From contig JAIBBP010000189.1 in NCBI GenBank assembly GCA_019694615.1, forward strand, positions 1 through 41,021: DNA of 41,021 nt. Direction: 5' to 3'. Both the position numbers and the translations under genes were made by a program. Positions 15,510-23,068 of this stretch are shown here, in pieces; position 1 is the stretch's first letter; each line of letters starts with the position of its first letter. Under the pieces are notes generated by a model. That model saw only the letters and a list, made by a program, of their open reading frames with translations, had not been told where the DNA came from and ran no database searches. The DNA comes from Microthrixaceae bacterium. Lineage in GTDB: Bacteria; Actinomycetota; Acidimicrobiia; Acidimicrobiales; Microtrichaceae.

Positions 15510-15770
15510 CTACCAAGGTTCGGCCTCGGTCAAGGCGATGGCATACGCCAGGGCGAGTTCGTCATCGTCCTGCGTTTGGGGGTGCTCGCGGTACGAGGCT
15601 GCGATTCGGGCACCGGTTCGCTCCCGGTGGACGGTGTCGGCGAGGTGGTGGATGGCTTCGCGGATGACCGCTGAGCGGTTGTCTCCGACGCCCTGTTCGA
15701 CGAGTCCATCGATCAGTGCGAGGTCGGCGTCGCTGAATCGTGTGGGTACCGGCGTTGTCGTACAGAACAC
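15510..15770 (-). CDS. Ribbon-helix-helix (CopG/MazE-like) antitoxin
   Basis: 86 residues from GTG 15770. TPVPTRFSDADLALIDGLV, NRSAVIREAIHHLAD is a CopG-like ribbon-helix-helix DNA-binding domain (about 6-48). The tail TGARIAASYREHPQTQ, DDELALAYAIALTEAEPW is the acidic toxin-binding part usual in MazE partners of actinobacterial MazF. It lies upstream of the frameshifted mazF and remains open, so it may persist as an orphan antitoxin or DNA-binding protein. CTAC/GTAG repeats just before the start may be its operator. Confidence 0.8.
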   Translation of the reverse strand: MFCTTTPVPTRFSDADLALIDGLVEQGVGDNRSAVIREAIHHLADTVHRERTGARIAASYREHPQTQDDDELALAYAIALTEAEPW

Positions 15771-15865
15771 TCTACGGAGAGTAGATAGCTCCTGGACAGG
15801 CGCTGTTTGGCGGTCCGTGCCCGACTGTCCGTTCGGCCTTGCCAGTCGGCCGGCGTTACGGCCCG

Positions 15866-15887
15866 TAGTGTCGTGACAGCACAAGGA
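15866..15887 (+). promoter_or_regulatory. -10 box TAGTGT and ribosome site AAGGAG of the YggS gene
   Basis: TAGTGT at 15866-15871 and AAGGAG at 15882-15887, 11 nt before ATG 15899. A TTGCCA is present 21 bp upstream of the -10, too far for a standard -35. Confidence 0.4.
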
Positions 15888-15898
15888 GCCGACACGAC

Positions 15899-16666
15899 AT
15901 GATGCCCTTTCCGCCCGCCGACACTGTTGCCGACATCGAGCGAAACCTTGCCGACGTGCGCGGCCGGATCAAGTCGGCGGCAATACGGGCTGGGCGCGAT
16001 CCTGCTGAGGTTCGCCTCCTGCCCGTCACCAAGACGCTTCCCGTCGAGCGACTTCGCTCGGCCGCAGCAGCGGGATGCACCGAGTTCGGCGAGAACAAGG
16101 TCCAGGAGGCGAAACGCAAGCACGCCGAGCTGGCCGACCTCGACGTCAAGTGGTCGGTGATCGGCCACCTCCAGACCAACAAGGCGAAGGACGTCGCTAC
16201 CTTCGCTGCTGAGTTCCAGGCGCTGGACAGCGTGCGGGTTGCCGAGGCGCTCGATCGACGCCTCGCTCAGACCGGGCGTACCCTCGACGTGTTCGTGCAG
16301 GTGAACACGTCGGGCGAGGAGTCCAAGTTCGGCCTGAGCCCCGAGGACGTCCCCGCGTTCCTCTCCGAGCTGCCGGCGTTCGGCTCACTCCGGGTTCAGG
16401 GGTTGATGACGCTCGCCCTCTTCTCGCCGGACACCGAGCGCGTGCGGGCGTGTTTCCGGCTGCTGCGCGAGTTACGTGACCGGGCCCGAGACGAGACGCC
16501 GGGGCTGATCGGTCCAGGAGGCCTGTCGATGGGGATGTCGGGAGACTTCGAGCTCGCCGTGGAGGAGGGCTCGACCTGTGTGCGGGTCGGCCAGGCCATC
16601 TTCGGAGCGCGGGCGACGCCCGACAGCCACTACTGGCCGCCGACGGTCTCAGATGGCCCTACGTGA
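15899..16666 (+). CDS. yggS: YggS/PLPBP family PLP-homeostasis protein
   Basis: 255 residues from ATG 15899 (or 15902). It is a single alanine-racemase-like barrel without the second domain. The PLP lysine is Lys45 in LLPVTKTLP, and the family stretches FGENKVQEAKRKH, WSVIGHLQTNKAKD, QVNTSGEESKFG and SMGMSGDFELAVEEGST-VRVGQAIFG are all present. These proteins buffer pyridoxal phosphate and have no strong enzymatic activity. In many actinobacteria the gene neighbours ftsZ/sepF; here it does not. Confidence 0.94.
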   Translation: MMPFPPADTVADIERNLADVRGRIKSAAIRAGRDPAEVRLLPVTKTLPVERLRSAAAAGCTEFGENKVQEAKRKHAELADLDVKWSVIGHLQTNKAKDVATFAAEFQALDSVRVAEALDRRLAQTGRTLDVFVQVNTSGEESKFGLSPEDVPAFLSELPAFGSLRVQGLMTLALFSPDTERVRACFRLLRELRDRARDETPGLIGPGGLSMGMSGDFELAVEEGSTCVRVGQAIFGARATPDSHYWPPTVSDGPT

Positions 16667-16743
16667 TGCGGCACCTCGGACCCGGCTGCGGCGTCGCGAG
16701 GCAGCGGGCGCTACCTTCATGGGTCCGTAACTGAGGGATCGAG

Positions 16744-17778
16744 ATGACCAAGACCAACCCAGGCAACTTCTTCGAGGACTTCCGGCTCGGCCAGACGATC
16801 GACCACGCCACTCCGCGGACGATCACCGAGGGCGACCGGGCGTTGTACGGCTCGCTGTACCCCACTCGGTTCGCGCTGCCGTCCTCCGCTGCGTTCGCTG
16901 CGTCGTGCGGCCTCACTCCCGCTCCGGTGGAGGAGTTGATCGGGTTCCACATCGCGTTCGGCAAGACCGTCCCCGACGTGTCGCTCAACGCCGTCGCGAA
17001 CCTCGGCTACGCCGAGTGCCGGTTCCATCGGCCCCTCACGCCGGGCGACACGTTGCGCACCCGCTCGGAGGTCATCGGCCTCAAGGAGAACTCCAACGGC
17101 AAGTCCGGCGTCGTGTACGTGCGCTCGACGGCGACCGACCAGCACGGCACGGTGGCCATCGACTGGGCACGTTGGGTGATGGTGCACAAGCGCGACCACT
17201 CCGCACCCGCCCCCGAGACGGTCGTCCCCGATCTTGCAAGCGTCCTCGCCGCCGACGACCTCATCGTTCCGGCCGGCCTCGACTTCACCGCTTACGACTT
17301 TGCTGCTGCCGGTGAACCGCATCGCTTCGGCGACTACGAGGTGGGGGAGCGGATCGACCACGTCGACGGTGTCACCCTCACCGATGCCGAGCACATGATG
17401 GCCACCCGACTCTGGCAGAACACGGCGAAGGTGCACTTCAACACCGAAGCCCGCCCCGACGGACAACGCCTGATCTACGGCGGCCACATCATCTCGATGG
17501 CCCGAGCCCTGTCGTTCAACGGTCTAGCCAACGCCCAGATGATCGCGGGGATCAACGCCGGAGCGCACACGTCGCCCGCCTTCGCCGGCGACACCGTCTA
17601 CGCGTGGTCCGAGGTCCTCGACAAGGCCGAGACCACGGCGCCGGGCGTCGGGGCGCTCCGACTGCGACTCGTCGCCACCAAGGGCCGCGACGAGTCGATG
17701 ACGCTTCGTGGCGAGGACGGCAAGTACGCACCGGGCGTCCTGCTGGACCTCGACCTGTGGACGTTCTGCCCCTTGTAG
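16744..17778 (+). CDS. MaoC-like double hot-dog hydratase, probably mesaconyl-CoA hydratase
   Basis: 344 residues, ATG 16744 with GAGGG upstream and a TACCTT -10-like box at 16711. Two hot-dog repeats: the first has NFFEDFRLGQTIDHATPRTI, ITEGDRALYGSLYPTRFAL; the second has GDYEVGERIDHVDGVTLTDAEHMMATRLWQNTAKVHFN and YGGHIISMARALSFNGLANA. From memory these match the 2-methylfumaryl-CoA (mesaconyl-CoA) hydratase of the ethylmalonyl-CoA pathway closely in both order and length. It would hydrate mesaconyl-CoA to beta-methylmalyl-CoA. No other pathway gene is in the window. General MaoC-family membership is certain; the specific substrate is probable. Confidence 0.8.
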   Translation: MTKTNPGNFFEDFRLGQTIDHATPRTITEGDRALYGSLYPTRFALPSSAAFAASCGLTPAPVEELIGFHIAFGKTVPDVSLNAVANLGYAECRFHRPLTPGDTLRTRSEVIGLKENSNGKSGVVYVRSTATDQHGTVAIDWARWVMVHKRDHSAPAPETVVPDLASVLAADDLIVPAGLDFTAYDFAAAGEPHRFGDYEVGERIDHVDGVTLTDAEHMMATRLWQNTAKVHFNTEARPDGQRLIYGGHIISMARALSFNGLANAQMIAGINAGAHTSPAFAGDTVYAWSEVLDKAETTAPGVGALRLRLVATKGRDESMTLRGEDGKYAPGVLLDLDLWTFCPL

Positions 17779-17876
17779 AACTCTCGTCCCAAGTGAACAG
17801 GTGAGGCACACAGGGAACAGGTCCCGCGGCGCGCCGAGGGGCGCGGCGGCCTTCGTTCTCCGTCAATACTGGTCGG

Positions 17877-19376
17877 ATGTCATCGACACCCTCGCCGACC
17901 CGCCAACTCACCGCAGGCTCAACTCGTGTCACCCTGTTCGACCCGTTCGCCGGCCCACCCCGTATCAACAGTGCACGCCGTGTCGGGGTGCGGCCGGGCA
18001 CCGAGTTGATCCATCCGCTTGCCGTTACCGGTGAGCGGCCGCTCCGCTTCGAGGTCGACGGGCTACCCGAGGGGCTGACCGCAGACGCCGACGGCATCCT
18101 TCGAGGCACCGCCCCCGGCGAGCCCGGCGATCACGAGATTCGGGTGCGTGTGTCGAACGCCGTGGGAACCAGTGAGGCGACGGTGCAGATCTGCGTCGGA
18201 TCGGTGCTCGCACTCACGCCACCCATGGGCTGGAACAGCTGGAACGTGTACGGCGAGAGGGTGACCGCCGAGGTGATAGTCAAGACAGCGGAGCAGATGG
18301 TCGCCAACGGGATGCGCGATCTCGGCTACCAGTACGTCAACATCGACGATCACTGGCATGCCGACTCCCGAGCCGACGATGGTGCGCCGCTCGCCAACCC
18401 GGACACCTTTCCCGGTGGGATCCGTCCGGTCGCCGACGCGCTCCACGCGCTCGGGCTCAAGCTCGGCATCTACTCCGACGCAGCGCATCTCACGTGCGGC
18501 AAATGCTTCGGCGGGTTCGGCTACGAGAAGATCGACGCCACGTCGTACGCCGCGTGGGGAGCCGACCTGCTCAAGTACGACTACTGCTACGCGCCCCGCG
18601 ACCGGGCGAGCGCCAAGGCCCGCTACACCGCGATGTCCCAAGCGTTGAAGGCGACCGATCGATCGATCGTGTTCAGCGTCTGCGAGTGGGGTCGACGCAA
18701 GCCGTGGCTCTGGGCGAAAGACGTCGGCGGGTCCTATTGGCGGACCACGCTTGACATCTTCGACACGTTCAGCTGGCTCTTCTTCGGTGTGCGCGGGATC
18801 GCCCACCGCAACCTGAAGCTGGCGGACTACGCCGGCCCAGGCGCTTGGAACGACCCGGACATGCTGCTGATCGGCAACCGCGGACGCGGGCACGTCACCA
18901 GCCGGTTGAAGATCGGGCCGAAAGGTCGGTCAACCATCAAGCTGCGAGGACTCGACGACGCCGAGGCGCTCTCGCACATGACCTTGTGGGCGATGATGGC
19001 CGCCCCGCTGCTCGCGTCGCACGACTTGGCGACAGGCAACGACCTCGACACCGCGCTGCTCACCAACCCGCACGTGCTGGCGGTGAACCAGGATGGGTTG
19101 GGTCAGCAGGGGCGCAAGGTCCGCTCGGCTCCGGGTGTCTGGCAGCTCGTCAAGCCGCTGGCGAACGGTGGGGTTGCGATCTCGTTCACCAACGTCACAC
19201 GCATGCCCCGTACCGTCGAGGCCGACATCTCAGGGCTGGTTCCCACCGGGGAACTGATGGTGATCGACGCGTGGAGCGGCGAGGAACTCGGAGATGTGCG
19301 TTCGCTCGCGGCGAAGCTCGGACGCCACGAGTCGGTGATGTACGTAGCTCGACCTGTCGGCGCAGCTACCGCCTGA
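17877..19376 (+). CDS. GH27 alpha-galactosidase with N-terminal Ig-like domain
   Basis: 499 residues from ATG 17877; AATACT lies 6 nt upstream, hinting at a leaderless start. The first 110 residues form a putative-Ig-type domain (LRFEVDGLPEGLTADADGIL, EIRVRVSNAVG). The catalytic barrel begins at TPPMGWNSWNVYGE. The nucleophile is Asp235 in LLKYDYCYA and the likely acid/base is Asp293 in SYWRTTLDIFD. A C-terminal beta domain follows (GVAISFTNVTRMPRTVE). It hydrolyses terminal alpha-galactosides. No signal peptide is visible, so it acts inside the cell on imported sugar. Convergent with the ABC transporter operon. Confidence 0.92.
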   Translation: MSSTPSPTRQLTAGSTRVTLFDPFAGPPRINSARRVGVRPGTELIHPLAVTGERPLRFEVDGLPEGLTADADGILRGTAPGEPGDHEIRVRVSNAVGTSEATVQICVGSVLALTPPMGWNSWNVYGERVTAEVIVKTAEQMVANGMRDLGYQYVNIDDHWHADSRADDGAPLANPDTFPGGIRPVADALHALGLKLGIYSDAAHLTCGKCFGGFGYEKIDATSYAAWGADLLKYDYCYAPRDRASAKARYTAMSQALKATDRSIVFSVCEWGRRKPWLWAKDVGGSYWRTTLDIFDTFSWLFFGVRGIAHRNLKLADYAGPGAWNDPDMLLIGNRGRGHVTSRLKIGPKGRSTIKLRGLDDAEALSHMTLWAMMAAPLLASHDLATGNDLDTALLTNPHVLAVNQDGLGQQGRKVRSAPGVWQLVKPLANGGVAISFTNVTRMPRTVEADISGLVPTGELMVIDAWSGEELGDVRSLAAKLGRHESVMYVARPVGAATA

Positions 19377-19392
19377 CCCGCGCTAAGGCTGC

Positions 19393-19413
19393 CGGCGCTC
19401 GCTCAGAGCGCCG
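19393..19413. terminator. Hairpin between GH27 and permease genes
   Basis: CGGCGCTC (19393-19400) and GAGCGCCG (19406-19413) with loop GCTCA, lying across the stop codon of the convergent permease gene. It is well placed as a bidirectional terminator but has no T-tract. Confidence 0.4.
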
Positions 19414-20347
19414 ACCCGCGCACCCCGAGGCGATCGGTCAGGTGATCGGTCAGCCGCGTCGCCGCCCAGATCGTCAGGAACATCACGACCGACGGAATGA
19501 GGCTGATGTGGGGGGCGGTCTCGAGAAGCGCCTTGCCATCTCCGATGATCGCACCCCAACTGGTCGCAGGCTGGTCGACCGACAGCCCGATCAGCGCCAG
19601 GCCGCCCTCGGCGGCAACGGCTCCGGCGAACCCGAGGCCGACGAACACGAACGCGAACGGCAAAAGGTTGGGGAGCACCTCTCTCAACAGCACCCGCGAG
19701 TGCGTTGCCCCCAGCGCCTTGGCGGCGACGACGTACTCGCGCTGGATCAACGACAGCGACTGGATGCGGCTGACGAGCGCAACCATCGGGATCGCTCCGA
19801 CGGTCAGCGCCGCCCACACTGCGAACATCGTGCGCCCGAGAGCAGCGACGAAGCTGATGGCGAGCACCAAACCCGGCAGGGCGACCATCGCGGCGCTGAA
19901 GAGTGTGACCGCCGCGTCGACCTTGCCGCCGACATAGGCCGACACCATGCCGATGCCACCGCCGATCACCAGAGCGGCGAGGACCGACCCCACCGACACG
20001 AAGATCGACGTGCGGGCTCCGGCGACCACGCGTGACAGGAGGTCGCGGCCGATCTGATCGTTGCCGAGCAAGTGAGCGGAGCTCGGCTTGGCGGCGGACC
20101 GATCGTCGGCAGCTTTCTGGAAGTCGCACCCCGGTTGGGCGATGAGCCGGTACTTCCCGTCGACCACGACCGGACTGCCGCTGGCGTCGAGCTCGCGTTT
20201 GGGCTGCTTCGTGGTGCACTCGCCTTGCGCGGTCGGGTCCTGCAGAGGGAGTAGCGGACCGAACACCGCAGCGAACCCGATGATGGCGAGCCAGATGATC
20301 GCGACCCACTCGGCGACGCGGAGACGGTGAGATCCCTTGTCAGCCAT
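19403..20347 (-). CDS. ABC transporter permease, DppC/OppC type
   Basis: 314 residues. The first helix (VAIIWLAIIGFAAVFGPLLPL) is followed by a periplasm-side insert of about 75 residues with two Cys, then HLLGNDQIGRDLLSRVVAGARTS, the family signature. Five more helices follow, with the cytoplasmic EAA loop EYVVAAKALGATHSRVLLREVLP that docks the ATPase. It is the second permease of the operon, overlapping the first by 8 nt. Substrate class is peptides or oligosaccharides; the flanking glycosidases favour sugar, by inference. Confidence 0.92.
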   Translation of the reverse strand: MADKGSHRLRVAEWVAIIWLAIIGFAAVFGPLLPLQDPTAQGECTTKQPKRELDASGSPVVVDGKYRLIAQPGCDFQKAADDRSAAKPSSAHLLGNDQIGRDLLSRVVAGARTSIFVSVGSVLAALVIGGGIGMVSAYVGGKVDAAVTLFSAAMVALPGLVLAISFVAALGRTMFAVWAALTVGAIPMVALVSRIQSLSLIQREYVVAAKALGATHSRVLLREVLPNLLPFAFVFVGLGFAGAVAAEGGLALIGLSVDQPATSWGAIIGDGKALLETAPHISLIPSVVMFLTIWAATRLTDHLTDRLGVRGSAL

Positions 20348-21314
20348 GGGCGATCCGAGGGTCGGCCAACCTCGCGACGAGATCAGCGATCAGCGTCACC
20401 ACCGCGAACCCCACGGCGATGGTCGTCGAGACGCCGAGCAGCACGGGAACGTCGGCTGTGACCGCAGCGGCGGTCAGCGACGTTCCGAGACCCGACGGGA
20501 ATGCGAAGAGCCTCTCGATCAGGATCGATCCGCCGAGCAGTGCACCGAACTGGAGACCGACCATCGGGATGAGTGAAAGGGAGGAAGGCCGGAACGCGTG
20601 GCGGGTGAGGATGGCGGCCGAACGGAGACCCTTGGAGCGTGCCGTGACGATGAAGTCCTCCCGCAGCGTCGCGGCAACGTCGGATCGAAGGACTCGGGTG
20701 TAGACGCCGATCATCGGCACAGCGAGCGACAACGCCGGAAGGAAGCACTGGCGCAGGTTGTCGAGGGGGTTGTCGAAGAACGAGACATACGCGGCGGCCG
20801 TCGCGGGAAACAGGTCGAGTTGCACCGCGAACACCATGATCAGAACGAGCGCGAGCGCGAACCCCGGATACGAGACGAACGCCGTCGCGACGAAGGTCAC
20901 CACCTTGTCGGGCCAACGACCCTCACGGGCCCCCGCCCACAGGCCGAGCGGAATGCTGGCCGCCAGGGCGATCAGTTGGGCCAGGATCACCAGTTCGAGG
21001 TTGACGGGGAGCGCCCGGCCGATGCCCTCGGCCACGTCGTCGGTCGAGTCGAGATAGCTCGTTCCCAGCTCGCCTCTGACCGCGTTTGACAACCAGTCGC
21101 CGTACTGGACGATCAACGGTCGGTCGGTGCCCAGCTCAGCGGCCAGCTCGGAGCGAACCGACGGCGATGAGACGTCGAGGCTGCGCGCCGCGCCAACCAC
21201 GTCGACCGGATCCCGGCTGACTCGGAGCAGGAAGAACGTGACGAACGAGACGAACAGGGCGACCCCGACGACTGCCGCCAGTCGCGTGAGGACGAACCGG
21301 CCCGCCGCGAGCAT
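20340..21314 (-). CDS. ABC transporter permease, DppB/OppB type
   Basis: 324 residues starting directly after the binding-protein stop codon (no gap). The N-terminus RFVLTRLAAVVGVALFVSFVTFFLLR and the conserved YGDWLSNAVRGELGTSY are typical for OppB-like permeases. The EAA loop reads EDFIVTARSKGLRSAAILTRHAFRP. Six helices are expected. Forms the heterodimeric channel with the 19403-20347 protein. Confidence 0.92.
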   Translation of the reverse strand: MLAAGRFVLTRLAAVVGVALFVSFVTFFLLRVSRDPVDVVGAARSLDVSSPSVRSELAAELGTDRPLIVQYGDWLSNAVRGELGTSYLDSTDDVAEGIGRALPVNLELVILAQLIALAASIPLGLWAGAREGRWPDKVVTFVATAFVSYPGFALALVLIMVFAVQLDLFPATAAAYVSFFDNPLDNLRQCFLPALSLAVPMIGVYTRVLRSDVAATLREDFIVTARSKGLRSAAILTRHAFRPSSLSLIPMVGLQFGALLGGSILIERLFAFPSGLGTSLTAAAVTADVPVLLGVSTTIAVGFAVVTLIADLVARLADPRIAHG

Positions 21315-22937
21315 CTAGCCCTGCTTCAACCAGATGCGGTCGACGTCGACCTCGGTCGGCCAGAACCGATCCGACGTCCGAACGCCCTGGACCTCTTTGC
21401 GGGCGACGGCAGCGACCTGGCTGAACAGCAGCGGGACGTACGGTTTGTCCTTCACGACCGCGTCGCTGACCTTCTGGAAGATCTCGGTGCGCTCGGCCAA
21501 GTCGACGGCCTTCTGCTCCTGGTCGAACAGCGCGTCGATCTCGGGGTTGGAGTACTTGGCGACGTTGGGCCCGCGGCCCGTCACCAGGTAGTTGGAGAGG
21601 TCGGCGGGGCTGGCGTCGATCGGGGGGACACGCGAGCAGGCCAGGTCCCAGCTCCCACCGCCACCGAGAACCTGAGCGGCGTACTCGCCGACGTCGAGGA
21701 AGGTCAGGGTTGCGTCGAATCCCGCTTCCTTGAGTTGGTTGACCGCCACGGGGAGGAGTGCCTCCGCCTCGGGGATCTTGGCGCACACGATCTTGATCTT
21801 GAGGGCGTCGTCGCCGAGCCGCGCCTTGATCGACTCCACCATCTCCTTGGCTTTGTCGAGGTCGCGGTCGGGGAACTCGCCGGTGATGTCGAAGGTGAAC
21901 TCGTCGGTGAAGAAGCTGAACGCCGGCACGCTCGCCGACTCGGCGTAGGACTGGGCCAGCGCCTCGCGATCGACGGAGAGGGCCAGAGCGTCGCGGACTT
22001 CCTGGTCCGATGCGGGGCCGGAGCGGGTGTTGGCGATGACGAGCGTGGTCCCACCGGCACCGGAGCGATCGACGGTGAACTCGTCGTCGGCGCTCACGAG
22101 GTTGAGCGTCGGCCCGTCGAGCACCTCCATGACCTGGATCTCGCCCTTGCGGAGTGCTGCGAGCCTCACTGAGGGGTCGGAGATGGGGGCCAGGCGGATC
22201 CCGTCGAGGTAGGGGAGCGCCTTGCCCGCTTCGTCCTTGCGCCAGTAGTTCTCGTTGCGCTCGAACTGAAGCGCGGCGCGGTCGGTCAGCTTGAACGGGC
22301 CGGTGCCGACTGGCTCCGCGTTACGGTCGTAGCCGGGCTTCAGTGTCGCCGGGGAGGCAATAGCGTCGGTCAGGCGGGTCTCGTCGAGGCGCGTCCGGGC
22401 CTCGGTGAGCGTGACCTGAACGGTCATGTCGTCGGTCGCCTCGAAGGTCATCCCCTCGTAGGAGGCGGCGCACTTGCAGTTCGCCGGATCGGCGCGGAAC
22501 CGGTAGGACTCAACGACGGCTGCGGCGTTGAGGGGGGTGCCGTCGGTGAACGTGACGCCCTCGCGGAGCTTCGCCGTCCACACCGTGTAGTCGTCGTTGT
22601 GCTCGACCGACTCCGCGAGGAGCGGAACCGAGCCGCCGTCGGCGCCGAGTGCGGTGAGCCCTTCGTACATCATCGAGAACGTGTAGTCGGTGGCGGAATC
22701 GATCGCGCCCCCGTTGTTGCCGACGAAGTCGATGGTCGCCGGGTTGGCTTCGACCCCGATGACGACCTCGCCGCCGGTCGTGACGTCGTCACCGGTCGCC
22801 GGCGCGGTGGTCGTCGTTGCCGCCGTGGCATCCACGCTGTCGGCGGCCTCGTTGCCGCCACAGCCCGACGCGATCACCAGCGCTGCCGCCGCCATCGCCG
22901 CGAACCTGGCCTGTCGCCCAAAAACGCATTCCGTCAT
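21315..22937 (-). CDS. Extracellular solute-binding protein, family 5 (lipoprotein)
   Basis: 540 residues. A lipoprotein signal with lipobox IASGC near residue 27 is followed by an Ala/Thr/Asp-rich linker and a family-5 binding domain (VIGVEANPATIDF, YEGLTALGADGGSVPLLAESVE, WTAKLREGVTFTDGTPLNAAAV, PVGTGPFKL). The C-terminal half contains NTRSGPASDQEVRDALALSV and SNYLVTGRGPNVAKYSNPEIDAL. It is tethered outside the membrane and hands ligand to the two permeases. Family 5 binds peptides, nickel or oligosaccharides; ligand unknown. First gene of the operon, divergent from GH1 across 131 bp. Confidence 0.92.
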   Translation of the reverse strand: MTECVFGRQARFAAMAAAALVIASGCGGNEAADSVDATAATTTTAPATGDDVTTGGEVVIGVEANPATIDFVGNNGGAIDSATDYTFSMMYEGLTALGADGGSVPLLAESVEHNDDYTVWTAKLREGVTFTDGTPLNAAAVVESYRFRADPANCKCAASYEGMTFEATDDMTVQVTLTEARTRLDETRLTDAIASPATLKPGYDRNAEPVGTGPFKLTDRAALQFERNENYWRKDEAGKALPYLDGIRLAPISDPSVRLAALRKGEIQVMEVLDGPTLNLVSADDEFTVDRSGAGGTTLVIANTRSGPASDQEVRDALALSVDREALAQSYAESASVPAFSFFTDEFTFDITGEFPDRDLDKAKEMVESIKARLGDDALKIKIVCAKIPEAEALLPVAVNQLKEAGFDATLTFLDVGEYAAQVLGGGGSWDLACSRVPPIDASPADLSNYLVTGRGPNVAKYSNPEIDALFDQEQKAVDLAERTEIFQKVSDAVVKDKPYVPLLFSQVAAVARKEVQGVRTSDRFWPTEVDVDRIWLKQG

Positions 22938-23068
22938 CCTTCGTCGTCAGTGCCCGATTCGGGTCGGCAGGGATGATAGCCCGCTGGCAACGGCGGTCAC
23001 CCGCCTACGATGTCGCCGCCGCGCCGACCAGACGAGTGAGGTGTGAACGGCATGGGAGAGCGAACGAT

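Noticed and set aside
13143-15898. Integrated phage or conjugative element at tRNA-Leu
   Set aside because: No integrase, no repeat of the tRNA 3' end and no transfer or phage genes. Only toxin-antitoxin modules remain.
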